From Flavobacteriales bacterium (GTDB taxonomy: Bacteria; Bacteroidota; Bacteroidia; JACJYZ01): DNA of 64,000 nucleotides. Under the pieces are notes generated by a model. The model was not told the DNA's origin. It worked only from the letters and a program-made list of their open reading frames with translations, and ran no database searches. Within the stretch, counting starts at the first letter, position 1. Each line of letters starts with the position of its first letter. The position numbers were made by a program, and so were the translations under genes. The stretch spans positions 1,488,001 through 1,552,000 of the forward strand of contig JACJYZ010000002.1 in assembly GCA_020635855.1 (NCBI GenBank). The letters run 5' to 3'. Below, piece after piece: positions 34,211 through 43,543 of this stretch.

Positions 34211-36199
34211 ATGAAGCGACTACTTCATATATTGATTTTATTGATCCTTTTCGGCACTTGCGGGGTGTTTGGTCAGGGCATGCGCGACCAAACCTACAGC
34301 ATTAAGAACAAAAGGGCCATTCAGCAATTCGAAGGTGGAACTGTCTACTACGACCAATGGAGACGTACACTGAAAAGGGAGATGGCAGAGAAGGCAATCA
34401 CTGAAATATCAGGCGCACTCAAAACAGATTCCACCTTCATTGAAGCCTGGGCCCTCTTGGGGGATGTATACGGGGAAACCCGCCAGTGGAAAGAGTCGTG
34501 CAATGCTTACGCCCACGTTGAGAAAATCAATCCCGACTTTTACCCAGATATCTACCTCAGTTACGGAAAGGTTGAAATGGCTGACGGCAACTATTCAGGC
34601 GCAAAAAAACATCTCGAAAAATTCCTCTCGTATGAAAAGCAACGGCCCCCCGATATCGCTGTGGCCAAACGCTTGCTTGCATCCTGTGCGTTTGCTGAGA
34701 ATGCCATCAAAAACCCGGTGCCCTTCGAACCCAAGAACATGGGGCCCAATATCAATTCCAAAGACGACGAATATTCTCCAACCATTACTGTGGACGGGCA
34801 GAAGTTCATTTTTACCGTGAGGTTGTATTCTTCGGTCTATGATGAATTCGGAAAGCTGGTCAGGGAGCGTGTGCAAGAAGATTTTTACGAAAGCATCTGG
34901 AAAGATGGTCAGTGGTCGCCGCGCCGGAATGTAGGACCTCCGATCAACACAGATGGGAATGAGGGTGCACAGTGTATCTCCAGCGATGGCCAATACCTGT
35001 TCTATACAGCCTGCGAAAGACGTGATGGTCTCGGGCGATGTGATATTTACGGTGCCAAGCGCGAGGGAAACCATTGGGGTAAACCCGTGAACATGGGGCC
35101 GACCATCAATACACCGTTTTGGGAGTCGCATCCGTGCTTTGCATCCGACGGTAAAACCCTCTACTATACCAGCACGATGGATGGCGGAACCGGCAAAGGA
35201 ACTTCCGATATCTGGTATTGCACGCTGGACGATAATGGCAAATGGACCGGCCCCTACAACATGGGACCCACCATCAATACCGAGATGAATGAGATGTTTC
35301 CTTTCCTGCACCCGGATGGAAAAACCATGTACTTTGTGTCCGACGGCCATCCCGGCATGGGAGGACGCGACATCTTCATCACCCGCAAAGATGCCAACGG
35401 CGAATGGTCTACGCCCGTGAACCTGGGATACCCCATCAATACATTCGCCGATGAAACCAGCCTCATCGTGAACCCCGAAGGCACCATCGCCTACTTCGCT
35501 TCCGAAAGACCCAATGAAGGTGAAGGTCGCATTGACTTGTACTGGTTCCCACTGTATGAAGGGGTACGCCCGGAGAAGGTCACCTACGTGAAAGGAAAAG
35601 TTTTCAATGCCACCAGCAAGGACCCCCTGGAGGCCAAATTCATCCTGATTGATCTCGACAAGGGGGACCAGGTAGTGGAGTCATGGTCTCAGAAGGATGA
35701 CGGTGAATTTCTCGTGAGCCTGCCTACAGATGGTAACTATGCACTCAATGTGAGCAAAGACGGATTCCTGTTCTACTCGGAAAACTTTAGTCTGAAAGAC
35801 AAGCCCAGCGACAAACCTTTTCAGATGAATGTGCCACTCCAGCCCATCGTGGTAGGAGGTACGGTTGTACTCAAGAATGTGTTCTTCGAATCCGGTTTGT
35901 ACTCACTTAGGGAAGAGTCGAAAGCCGAACTCATGAGACTGGTTGATTTGCTACAGAAGCAACCCACCATGACGATTGAGATCGGCGGGCATACAGATAA
36001 TGTCGGACAAAAATCCGACAACCAGTTGTTATCTGAAAACCGTGCCAAAGCCGTGGAAGATTTCCTGGTGCAAAACGGCATCGACCGGCAACGTCTGTCA
36101 CATAAAGGTTATGGTGATACAAAGCCCATCGCGACCAACAATACGGAAGAGGGTAGGGCGCAAAACCGCCGCACCGAGTTCACGGTGATCACAAAATAG
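34211..36199 (+). CDS. OmpA-family protein with TPR, WD40-like (PD40) and regulatory-like domains
   Basis: 662 residues from ATG 34211, giving a signal peptide of about 1-22 (LLHILILLILFGTCGVFGQG). The domain order is: two TPR motifs (about 40-150), PD40/WD40-like propeller blades (about 180-450, recurring NMGPTINT words with YFVSDGHPGMGGRDIF), a carboxypeptidase-regulatory-like beta sandwich (about 460-540) and a C-terminal OmpA peptidoglycan-binding domain (about 550-662, GGHTDNVG, LSENRAKAV, GYGDTKPIATN). It belongs to a group linked to T9SS/gliding machinery (PorE/SprE-like) and envelope anchoring. It overlaps the convergent kdsA by 11 bp. Confidence 0.9.
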   Translation: MKRLLHILILLILFGTCGVFGQGMRDQTYSIKNKRAIQQFEGGTVYYDQWRRTLKREMAEKAITEISGALKTDSTFIEAWALLGDVYGETRQWKESCNAYAHVEKINPDFYPDIYLSYGKVEMADGNYSGAKKHLEKFLSYEKQRPPDIAVAKRLLASCAFAENAIKNPVPFEPKNMGPNINSKDDEYSPTITVDGQKFIFTVRLYSSVYDEFGKLVRERVQEDFYESIWKDGQWSPRRNVGPPINTDGNEGAQCISSDGQYLFYTACERRDGLGRCDIYGAKREGNHWGKPVNMGPTINTPFWESHPCFASDGKTLYYTSTMDGGTGKGTSDIWYCTLDDNGKWTGPYNMGPTINTEMNEMFPFLHPDGKTMYFVSDGHPGMGGRDIFITRKDANGEWSTPVNLGYPINTFADETSLIVNPEGTIAYFASERPNEGEGRIDLYWFPLYEGVRPEKVTYVKGKVFNATSKDPLEAKFILIDLDKGDQVVESWSQKDDGEFLVSLPTDGNYALNVSKDGFLFYSENFSLKDKPSDKPFQMNVPLQPIVVGGTVVLKNVFFESGLYSLREESKAELMRLVDLLQKQPTMTIEIGGHTDNVGQKSDNQLLSENRAKAVEDFLVQNGIDRQRLSHKGYGDTKPIATNNTEEGRAQNRRTEFTVITK

Positions 36200-37007
36200 C
36201 TTTCCTGATCTTCAGTAGTTTTTCAAGCAGTTTTTCCATCCGGTCCATGGCGAGCATGTTGGCACCGTCTGACAGGGCTTTGGACGGATCCGGATGTGTT
36301 TCCATGAAGAGGCCGTCTGCACCAGCTGCGATGCCTGCGCTTGCAATGGTTTCGATCAGGTGCGGAAGTCCGCCCGTTACACCCTGTTCCTGGTTGGGTT
36401 GCTGCAGCGAATGCGTTACGTCCAGTATAACCGGTGCAAAAGCCTGCATCACCGGGATGCCTCGGAAGTCTACCACCAGGTCAGTATATCCGAAGGTTGT
36501 GCCTCTTTCGGTTACCAACACATTCGGGTTGCCGGAATCAATCACTTTCTGCACTGCGAACTTCATCGCGCCCGGAGAAAGGAATTGTCCTTTTTTGATG
36601 TTTACCACTTTTCCGGTTTGGGCCGCCGCCAGCAACAGGGATGTTTGCCGGCAGAGAAACGCAGGAATCTGCAGCACGTCACAGTAGGGTGCCGCCATGG
36701 CCGCATCCTCATCCGTATGAATGTCGGTGACCACCGGCACGTCAAAGGTTTCCCGCACCTTGGCCAGAATATTCAATGCTTCTTCATCACCGATTCCGGT
36801 GAAGGAGTCGATGCGGGAGCGATTGGCTTTTCGGTAGGAGGCTTTGAAAATATAAGGGATCTTCAACCGGTCGCATAGGTTGGCAAGATGTTCGGCCACC
36901 TGCATACACAGGGCTTCGCTTTCAACAACGCAAGGGCCCGCCATCAGCAGGAAAGCACCGCTATCTGCGTGTCGGATATGGGGAATGGATTGGATCTGCA
37001 TGTTCAT
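36189..37007 (-). CDS. kdsA: 3-deoxy-8-phosphooctulonate synthase (KDO-8-P synthase)
   Basis: 272-residue TIM barrel condensing phosphoenolpyruvate with arabinose-5-phosphate to KDO-8-phosphate for lipopolysaccharide core synthesis. The motifs present are AGPCVVESE, FKASYRKANRSRIDSFTG, VVTDIHTDEDA, IPAFLCRQTSLL, NIKKGQFLSP, TERGTTFGYTDLVVDFR and GLFMETHPDPSKALSDG. Cys in the AGPC motif and the Asn of the ANRS motif distinguish metal-dependent from metal-independent forms only with alignment. It is last in a minus-strand run with the DUF5723-like and lipoprotein genes (7 nt gap). Confidence 0.96.
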   Translation of the reverse strand: MNMQIQSIPHIRHADSGAFLLMAGPCVVESEALCMQVAEHLANLCDRLKIPYIFKASYRKANRSRIDSFTGIGDEEALNILAKVRETFDVPVVTDIHTDEDAAMAAPYCDVLQIPAFLCRQTSLLLAAAQTGKVVNIKKGQFLSPGAMKFAVQKVIDSGNPNVLVTERGTTFGYTDLVVDFRGIPVMQAFAPVILDVTHSLQQPNQEQGVTGGLPHLIETIASAGIAAGADGLFMETHPDPSKALSDGANMLAMDRMEKLLEKLLKIRKAIL

Positions 37008-37014
37008 TGCGCCG

Positions 37015-38304
37015 CTAAAATACCTTATTCAGCGCAAAGTAGATACCCTGGCCGTTGGCGCCATCGGGGAACAGGTGTCCGGTGAAGTTATGACTGCCCA
37101 GCACGGCTTTCCACCCGGCACCCATTTCAAGCGCGAATTCAAGTCCGACCTGCAATCCGGCATACCCGCCATACGCCAATTCACCGCCTGCGGTAAAGTA
37201 TTCATCGATCTTGTAGGTTGCCCGTGCATACACATAGGGTGCATAGTTGGCTTGAAGCAGGTAGTGGGCACCGGCCTGGATTACCGTGTTGCTGTCGGCC
37301 AGCGAATGCCGGTACATCAGGTGGAAGCTGGCCGGGAGTCTGGATATGTAGGCTTCCTTTGTCTTATTAGGTAAAGCAGAGTTGATGATGCTGTCGGTGT
37401 TGGAGGCGTCTCCGAAGATGGAGTCTTTCAGCGAGAAAATGTCATCAATTTCCCATCCTTCCCATTGGTAGGTGGTGTCGATGTCATAGGTCCCCGCCTG
37501 GCCACCTACCCAGCGGATGGCGCCCAGGTCTCCGATTTCCAGCCGCCACAAACTTTTTTCGGAAGGGCGTAGCTCCAGGAACAGGTCGGCTGATCCGCCC
37601 ACGCCTGCAACGGTCATCATGTCTACATATCCGGTATCAGATTCCTGCATGGTGGCGGCTATGTCCAGGTCAATCTGGCTGCCGTCCGGATAGGTATAGA
37701 AATCGCCACGTGTGGTTTCTATCTGCATGTTTCTTTGGCCTTTCAGTAAGGATAAGGCGATGCCCCAACGGAATTTATCCGACGAATGGATGATGCCCAG
37801 TCGCACCTGTTGAAAGGTAAGGTATTGCATGTTAAACGGGTGGAAGTCGACATGCTGGCCGGCTTCATCGCGGTTACCGAAGAACACGGTTTGGAAGAGG
37901 CCTTTGGTGAAGCCTGCATTGAAGATGGTTCGTGTTCTCATGTCAATGAACCCTGCCAGTCCGGGCTTGCCAAAAAGGCTGTCGTTGATACCCAGTTGCA
38001 ATCCGCCCTGGAAATGCCCACCGAAACGGTTGTTGTCTTTCAGCCTGTCAAGTACCTTTTGTTTTGTCAGGGAGTCAAGGAACTCACCGCGCATCAGTTT
38101 GCGTGTGAATCCGGAGGTGATGCCTGTGGATGCCAGTTGGTAATCTACCCGTCCGTTCACAAACAAGGAGCGGCCTTCGCCCTGCTCGGGGAAAAGTGCC
38201 GGTGCCTGGGCGCTGGATCGCGCCGGTAGCAGGGTTGCTGCAAGCAGAACTAAAATGGAGCATGTCCGGCGGCGACCGGATAGTGAATGAATGCCTCGGA
38301 TCAT
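37015..38304 (-). CDS. DUF5723-like outer-membrane-associated protein
   Basis: 429 residues with a signal peptide (about 12-33, ending ARSSAQ). The mature chain is beta-rich, with glycine/aromatic strand pairs, a G-x-F-x-D-M-R-T stretch near 115-122, and an end of GIYFALNKVF (terminal Phe), as for an outer-membrane barrel. This matches my recollection of the DUF5723 family, which is confined to Bacteroidota. It overlaps the upstream large lipoprotein gene by 4 bp and is 7 nt from kdsA, so the three are probably an operon. The function is unknown; the kdsA link hints at envelope or LPS biogenesis. Confidence 0.65.
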   Translation of the reverse strand: MIRGIHSLSGRRRTCSILVLLAATLLPARSSAQAPALFPEQGEGRSLFVNGRVDYQLASTGITSGFTRKLMRGEFLDSLTKQKVLDRLKDNNRFGGHFQGGLQLGINDSLFGKPGLAGFIDMRTRTIFNAGFTKGLFQTVFFGNRDEAGQHVDFHPFNMQYLTFQQVRLGIIHSSDKFRWGIALSLLKGQRNMQIETTRGDFYTYPDGSQIDLDIAATMQESDTGYVDMMTVAGVGGSADLFLELRPSEKSLWRLEIGDLGAIRWVGGQAGTYDIDTTYQWEGWEIDDIFSLKDSIFGDASNTDSIINSALPNKTKEAYISRLPASFHLMYRHSLADSNTVIQAGAHYLLQANYAPYVYARATYKIDEYFTAGGELAYGGYAGLQVGLEFALEMGAGWKAVLGSHNFTGHLFPDGANGQGIYFALNKVF

Positions 38305-40373
38305 AAACGGTAGTTGAAATCGCCCACCAATTTGAAATCAATGGTGTAGTTGCTGTAAATCTTCACGAAGTCGGGTTGCCCTGCGGTTGTAAAAGCGGCT
38401 TTGATTACGATCTTGTTGCCGTTGTATAGCTTGTTCATGCGGGCTTCGTTCACCGGCAGCTTGATTTGCGTTAGTTTTTTCTGGCTGACTCGGTTACCGG
38501 CATCGAGTTGTGCTGCAGCTACCATCTGGTCCATCATCAGTTGATCCAACACATTGCCGGCGCCGTCGGTGATGTCAAGTGTAATCAATGCATCAAACGG
38601 GAAGCCGTTATCTACCAATAGCGTAAAGGTTCCGTCTTTGATCTTGCGATCTTCGGAAGGGTTGTTGTTGCCAAGATCAAAATCGCTGGTGTCGGTCAGT
38701 GTGAGTTGATTGGCCACCAGGCTGAGGGGCATTTCAATGTTCAGGTCGGCCCGGATTCCGTGATCGTGGTAAATGAAGTCAGTACCTGTGCCTATGGGTG
38801 GGGGAGGTGTGTTCGGGTTGAGTTGTAGTTTGAGTTGGTACTCCATCTCATCAGGCAGGTTCTCAACCAGTGGTTCAAGACCGGATATCTCGATGTTTTC
38901 CACAGCCGGTGTCAGCGGGTTGTCTGTAGCCTCGGCGATGGTTACGGTGGAATCCAGGAAAGAGGAGGATAATGGAACCGTGTTTCCGGTGCTTGTGTTT
39001 TTTGATATCAATGATTTCAGTACCACGTTTGCATCAAGTCCTATGCTGTTGACCACATCCATCGTAACCTTTACTTTTTCCAGGTCGATGTTGCCGGCGG
39101 TGATGCCTTTGAACAACTCTACGGGTACTACGGAAGGACCGATGTCATATACATCCTGCCCAAGGTATCCGTATCCGTATTCCGGAACCACATCCACCAG
39201 TCCGGCATTCACATAGAAACTGTCGGTAAGTGCCAGTGTGGTGCTGTTTCCCGTTGAGTCGATTCTGCCAATGAGTGACTGGTACCAGGTGTTGACGGTA
39301 TCTCCGTTGATACCTGTCAGGTCGAGTTTGTATCCCGTGAAATCGTACAATTTGGAAAAGACCGATGTGCCGCCCGGTGGTGCAGGAGGGACTTTCGTAA
39401 TTACTTCAAACGGCACACCCTGGAATGTGGCGCTGGGGATCTTGTAGTCAAAACGCAGGGTATCCTGCAGTGTGCTCACCACATCAATCTTTACAAACCC
39501 GTCTCGGATAATGATGTAGTTCAGTTGCAGGTTGTCAGCATTTTTCAGCGGCATTTCCTGGGTTTCATTGACAATGTCCTGATCGGGGAAAACGGCTGTG
39601 GCACTGTATGGGTTGAGGTCGCGGACAGTGATTGTGGCGATCAGCGCATCGTTGGTATCAATGGGTACGGGGTTGCCGCCTGATCCCGGACTTTCCATGT
39701 TCAGGATCTGCCCCAGCATATCGCCGTACACGGTCTGGCCCGACAGGTCAGCGGAATCGATGACGGTGGTGTTCGGCGGAATGTATGGAAAGGTATCGCG
39801 AACAATCACCACTCCGTTTGACTGGTTTTTTAACTGGAACACCAGGTTGGTGATGGGGATGGGAAGCTCATTCTTCAGTTCGATGTCCATCCAGCCGCTG
39901 ATCAGGGTCACCGACTCAAAAAACTCATTAGCATCAATGGGCATGTTATTGGAACTGATGCCGCTGATTGGGGGCACCGGTACGGAATTTCCGTGGGAAG
40001 CAAGGATGAATGCTCCGGTTGCACCTCCGGTTTCCCTGGCGATTTGCCCGAGTGTGATGGGGTACACGATTGAACGATCTCCCATTTCAATGTACTGCAG
40101 CTGCACGTTATAGGTAAACGTGGTGTCCGGCATGGTGTACATCTGGTCCAGTGTGAACTCATACAGACCGGTTTGGTAGACCAGGCTCACGGTGTTGTCG
40201 GGGGTCTTTTGCAGCAGGCTGTCGGTGATTAGGTCATCTATACCGATGCTGGTCTTTACCAGCGGCGCGAGAACGCCCACATCCCAACTGGCTTTGTCGA
40301 GGTCGTTCTTGCATGCGCCGAGCACGATGCTCAGACAGGCAATGCCGATCAGTGGATTACGGAAAGATGTCAT
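38301..40373 (-). CDS. Large beta-rich lipoprotein of unknown function
   Basis: 690 residues. A lipoprotein signal puts lipidated Cys20 in SIVLGACKND. The rest is almost entirely beta: many strands of the form TIT/LDLTG with alternating hydrophobics, Pro-rich turns (PPAPPGG, PNTPPPPIG) and repeated 'LTDTS' style turns, which suggests several immunoglobulin-like sandwiches. No enzyme motif is seen. It is translationally coupled (4-bp overlap) with the DUF5723-like barrel gene downstream. A barrel plus a large lipoprotein in one operon resembles a two-component outer-membrane assembly, but this pair is not one I can name. Confidence 0.6.
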   Translation of the reverse strand: MTSFRNPLIGIACLSIVLGACKNDLDKASWDVGVLAPLVKTSIGIDDLITDSLLQKTPDNTVSLVYQTGLYEFTLDQMYTMPDTTFTYNVQLQYIEMGDRSIVYPITLGQIARETGGATGAFILASHGNSVPVPPISGISSNNMPIDANEFFESVTLISGWMDIELKNELPIPITNLVFQLKNQSNGVVIVRDTFPYIPPNTTVIDSADLSGQTVYGDMLGQILNMESPGSGGNPVPIDTNDALIATITVRDLNPYSATAVFPDQDIVNETQEMPLKNADNLQLNYIIIRDGFVKIDVVSTLQDTLRFDYKIPSATFQGVPFEVITKVPPAPPGGTSVFSKLYDFTGYKLDLTGINGDTVNTWYQSLIGRIDSTGNSTTLALTDSFYVNAGLVDVVPEYGYGYLGQDVYDIGPSVVPVELFKGITAGNIDLEKVKVTMDVVNSIGLDANVVLKSLISKNTSTGNTVPLSSSFLDSTVTIAEATDNPLTPAVENIEISGLEPLVENLPDEMEYQLKLQLNPNTPPPPIGTGTDFIYHDHGIRADLNIEMPLSLVANQLTLTDTSDFDLGNNNPSEDRKIKDGTFTLLVDNGFPFDALITLDITDGAGNVLDQLMMDQMVAAAQLDAGNRVSQKKLTQIKLPVNEARMNKLYNGNKIVIKAAFTTAGQPDFVKIYSNYTIDFKLVGDFNYRL

Positions 40374-40448
40374 CTGGCGGGGTTAGTTGCACAAAACAAA
40401 GGGCAATATAAGCAATCGTGCACCAAAATGCCCGGATATCTTCACAAG

Positions 40449-41285
40449 TCACCTCAACGTCCCCAGCGTGACCGGGAACAAAACCGGCCTGCTGGGTGCG
40501 GCATCTGCCACAAAAGGGGCAGTTTGCAGGTTCAGGATGTACCTGCCGTCGGGGATCTCGTCTCCGGCGTAAATCATTTCCGTTACGGTTCGGGTCAATG
40601 CGTGTTCGGGTGGGCGGTCATGCCCTTCGTTTTTCATGTCCCAAAAGATGCGGTGGGTGGAAAGACGGCCCTCGTCGAATGTGCGGTCCAGTGACGGAAA
40701 ATCAACCAGCAAGTGCTTCACTTCAGATGACCGGATGTACTGCATTGCTTCCAAACTGAAGAATGGGGGTGGGGATTGCATGTACCGTCTCCGTTGCTTG
40801 CCGGTATCATTGGGAAGGGTCCGGATGATGAGGGCCTGGGTCCATGCCGACGGTATTTGTTCCAATGCGGTCTCCAGGCTGGCCTTGGTGATGAGCATGT
40901 CGCCCGGTTGCTTGTCGGGAGCATACGTGTCATTGCATGTGCCGGCTTCTTCGGGATGAACACTGATCAGTGTGGCAGGAATTAACATGTCGTTCAGCAG
41001 TTCATGGACCGACAGGCGTTCGTCTGACAGGTGACCTGCACATTCCGTGTGGGTGCCGTTGCAATGCGGAATAAGTTGATAGCTCTCGAAGTTGCAGCTG
41101 CCTCCGCGGCGGGTGTCGCCCACAAAGTCACCGGTTTCAAAGGTTGACGCGGTAGCGGCGGGAACATCGTACGAGTTCGGCTGCGGCCCGTTGAACTGCA
41201 TCGGGATGGCCAGGTGGAAATACGTGTTGTGATGTACCCTGTAGCGTATGCCGTCGACTTCGGTTTCCAGCAACATAGGCGTCAA
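40449..41285 (-). CDS. Cyclase-family metal hydrolase (kynurenine formamidase-like)
   Basis: 278 residues of the cyclase superfamily to which bacterial kynurenine formamidase (KynB) belongs. The metal-binding motif is H74-C-N-G-T-H79-T-E81-C-A-G-H85, a variant of HxGTHxDxPxH with Glu for Asp. A further acidic/His pair lies in DFPSLDRTFDEGRLSTHRIFWD. It is encoded 4 bp overlapping the end of tryptophan 2,3-dioxygenase, which makes N-formylkynurenine, so hydrolysis of that compound to kynurenine is the best guess. At 278 residues it is longer than KynB (~210), so a different amide or lactone substrate remains possible. Confidence 0.8.
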   Translation of the reverse strand: MTPMLLETEVDGIRYRVHHNTYFHLAIPMQFNGPQPNSYDVPAATASTFETGDFVGDTRRGGSCNFESYQLIPHCNGTHTECAGHLSDERLSVHELLNDMLIPATLISVHPEEAGTCNDTYAPDKQPGDMLITKASLETALEQIPSAWTQALIIRTLPNDTGKQRRRYMQSPPPFFSLEAMQYIRSSEVKHLLVDFPSLDRTFDEGRLSTHRIFWDMKNEGHDRPPEHALTRTVTEMIYAGDEIPDGRYILNLQTAPFVADAAPSRPVLFPVTLGTLR

Positions 41286-42379
41286 TGGTTGTAGGTATAA
41301 CAGAAGCCCAGCGAACGTTTCAGTCCTTCCGGTAGTTCCGGCAACTCCGATCTTGGAATCAACAGGGTGGAGATTTGGTGCAATTCCTTGAATACATGGT
41401 GTTGTTCGGTGGTGGCTTTCAGGTAGTCGTGCCCGGAGGAACCGCCGGTGCCCATTTTGCGTCCCAGCATACGCAGCACCATTTGCGCATGGCGGTAGCG
41501 CCAGGTGGTGAACAGCTCATCGATGTCGAGCAGGCGCACCAGCATGGTGTGTGGCATGCGAAGCAGCGGCTCGTCGCGGTACAGGTGAATCAGGAGGGCT
41601 GCAAGTGTAGCCTTGTAGGATAGACCTTCGTTTTTCTGGTTGCCTTTTTCCTCGTCCAGTGCATCCTTGAAGTACTGTGCTGTGCCGGCCAGCATTTGTA
41701 GACGAATGTTTTTGTCTTCTTCGCTGATGAATGTGGTTTCGCGGATGGCGGCTTCTTCTTTCTCGATCATTTGATTCACGGCATCCCGGTATCGGGCCAG
41801 GAAGGGGAAATCATCCATGTCCAGGAAAGGTGTACGGTTCAGCCATTGTTCCACCAGGTTGGCGAGGGAAGGAGATGCTTCCAGTTCCTTCAGTTCTTTT
41901 TGCTGACTTTCGGAGAACACGCTGCTATATACCTTTTGGTTATAGGTCAGGCGATCTTCTTTTTTCAATCCCAGCATCACTTCCACTTTCCTGAACTGGA
42001 AGCTCTGGAAACCGGATGCGGGAATGAGGTAGTTGCGGAAGTCGAGAAAATCCAGCGGCGTCATGGTTTCCAGCACGCGGATCTGGTCAATCATGATCTT
42101 CTGGATCTCAATCACCCGTTCCAGGCGGGATACAGCGATGCCGATGTTTCTTTCATCTACATGATTTTCACGAAACAACAGGCAAACCGATTCGGTCTCG
42201 TGGATGATCTGTTTGAACCAAAGTTCATATACCTGGTGGATGATGATGAACAGCATTTCGTCGTGGGCCGGCTGACCCACATCGCTGCTTCGCATGTGTT
42301 GCGCATGGAGGATGTTCTCCAGCTGCAGGTACTGCGCGTAGTGAACAGAAGCGAACTTTTTCTGGTTGATTTCCGACAT
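41282..42379 (-). CDS. Tryptophan 2,3-dioxygenase
   Basis: 365-residue haem enzyme that opens the indole ring of L-tryptophan to give N-formylkynurenine, the first step of the kynurenine pathway. The family signatures are clear: H48-QVYELWFKQ-I, FRNYLIPASGFQSFQFR, the haem-ligand histidine in WRYRHAQMV (about 293) and the substrate loop GTGGSSGHDYL (about 308-318). It is longer than the ~280-residue enzyme of many proteobacteria. A TTTG-N18-TATCTTTG promoter lies upstream, and the formamidase-like gene is coupled downstream. Kynureninase is not in this window. Confidence 0.93.
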   Translation of the reverse strand: MSEINQKKFASVHYAQYLQLENILHAQHMRSSDVGQPAHDEMLFIIIHQVYELWFKQIIHETESVCLLFRENHVDERNIGIAVSRLERVIEIQKIMIDQIRVLETMTPLDFLDFRNYLIPASGFQSFQFRKVEVMLGLKKEDRLTYNQKVYSSVFSESQQKELKELEASPSLANLVEQWLNRTPFLDMDDFPFLARYRDAVNQMIEKEEAAIRETTFISEEDKNIRLQMLAGTAQYFKDALDEEKGNQKNEGLSYKATLAALLIHLYRDEPLLRMPHTMLVRLLDIDELFTTWRYRHAQMVLRMLGRKMGTGGSSGHDYLKATTEQHHVFKELHQISTLLIPRSELPELPEGLKRSLGFCYTYNH

Positions 42380-42408
42380 GATGATTGAGACTCTGGTAAG
42401 ATGAATGG

Positions 42409-42438
42409 CAAAGATACAGGTAGCGATATAAATTCAAA
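42409..42438 (-). promoter_or_regulatory. Promoter of the tryptophan dioxygenase operon
   Basis: On the minus strand: TTTG (42435-42438), 18-nt spacer, TATCTTTG (42409-42416). Both elements fit the Bacteroidota housekeeping sigma consensus. The leader is about 23 nt. Confidence 0.65.
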
Positions 42439-42466
42439 GACTGCCGGAGTCGCCGGCTTTGAGTCG

Positions 42467-42497
42467 TTTGGTTTCCAGTGAAAAATGGCTATTTTTA
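42467..42497 (+). promoter_or_regulatory. Promoter of sucD
   Basis: TTTG at 42467-42470, a 19-nt spacer, then TATTTTTA at 42490-42497 (last base differs from TAnnTTTG). The start codon is 33 nt further on. Confidence 0.6.
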
Positions 42498-42530
42498 CCG
42501 ACCTTAATCAATCCTTGAAAATCAGAACCG

Positions 42531-43412
42531 ATGAGTGTATTGGTAAATAAACAATCAAAAATAGTCGTGCAGGGATTCACCGGCAGTGAAGGTACTTTCC
42601 ATGCAGGACAAATGATTGAATACGGAACACAGGTTGTAGGAGGCGTGACCCCTGGTAAAGGCGGTCAGCGTCATCTGGACAGGCCCGTTTTCAATACGGT
42701 TGAACAGGCTGTGAATGAAACCGGCGCAGATGTATCCATCATCTTTGTTCCTCCGCCGTTTGCAGCGGATGCGATTCTTGAATCGGCTGAGGCCGGTATC
42801 AAAGTGATCGTGTGTATCACTGAGGGTATTCCCACCAAAGATATGATTGCGGTGAAGCGTTACCTGATGGATCGCGATGCACGGTTGATCGGTCCGAACT
42901 GTCCGGGTATCATCACTGCGGAAGAAGCCAAGGTGGGTATCATGCCGGGCTTTGTGTTCAAGAAGGGTCGCATCGGTGTGGTGTCCAAATCAGGAACACT
43001 TACCTACGAGGCCGCTGATCAGATTGTGAAGGCCGGTCTGGGTATCAGCACAGCCATCGGTATCGGTGGTGATCCCATCATCGGAACATCCACGAAGGAA
43101 GCTGTTGAACTGTTCATGAACGATCCGGATACAGACGGTGTGGTTATGATCGGTGAGATCGGCGGAAGCATGGAAGCTGACGCCGCTCGTTGGTTGAAGG
43201 AAAACGGCACCAAGCCTGTTGTAGGTTTCATCGCCGGACAAACAGCACCTCCCGGACGCCGCATGGGCCACGCCGGTGCCATTGTCGGAGGAGCCGACGA
43301 CACCGCTGCTGCCAAAATGCGTATCATGACGGAATGCGGCATTCACGTGGTTGAATCACCTGCTACGATCGGTGCACAAATGAAGAAAGTACTTGAGATG
43401 ACGCTCGCGTAA
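42531..43412 (+). CDS. sucD: Succinyl-CoA ligase alpha subunit
   Basis: 293 residues. The CoA-binding Rossmann domain begins [19 protein letters not shown], and the ligase domain holds the phosphorylated H247 in [12 protein letters not shown]. With SucC it converts succinyl-CoA and ADP/GDP to succinate and ATP/GTP in the citric acid cycle. The beta subunit gene is not adjacent but ~6 kb away at 49.4 kb on the same strand, so stoichiometry must be coordinated between two promoters. A strong terminator follows. Confidence 0.96.
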   Translation: MSVLVNKQSKIVVQGFTGSEGTFHAGQMIEYGTQVVGGVTPGKGGQRHLDRPVFNTVEQAVNETGADVSIIFVPPPFAADAILESAEAGIKVIVCITEGIPTKDMIAVKRYLMDRDARLIGPNCPGIITAEEAKVGIMPGFVFKKGRIGVVSKSGTLTYEAADQIVKAGLGISTAIGIGGDPIIGTSTKEAVELFMNDPDTDGVVMIGEIGGSMEADAARWLKENGTKPVVGFIAGQTAPPGRRMGHAGAIVGGADDTAAAKMRIMTECGIHVVESPATIGAQMKKVLEMTLA

Positions 43413-43432
43413 ACGACGGGTGTATATCAGCA

Positions 43433-43474
43433 TAATTAAAAAAGGCTTCCGAAATCGGAAGCCTTTTTTAATTA
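43433..43474. terminator. Bidirectional intrinsic terminator after sucD
   Basis: A perfect 20-bp inverted repeat (TAATTAAAAAAGGCTTCCGA and its complement) with a 2-nt centre, giving a T-run on either strand. It separates sucD from the convergent barrel gene. Confidence 0.92.
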
Positions 43475-43477
43475 TGA

Positions 43478-43541
43478 GTTTGTGGTTTCTAGTTTGTAGT
43501 TAAGGCCGTGCTTCCAACCACAAACCAGAAACTACAAACCA
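43478..43541. repeat. Imperfect inverted repeat of CACAAAC/CTACAAAC words
   Basis: GTTTGTGGTTTCTAGTTTGTAGTT near 43478-43501 is an approximate complement of the string CCAACCACAAACCAGAAACTACAAACC near 43514-43540. The 12-mer CCAACCACAAAC also occurs at 2798. No gene overlaps it. Confidence 0.5.
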
Positions 43542-43543
43542 TA

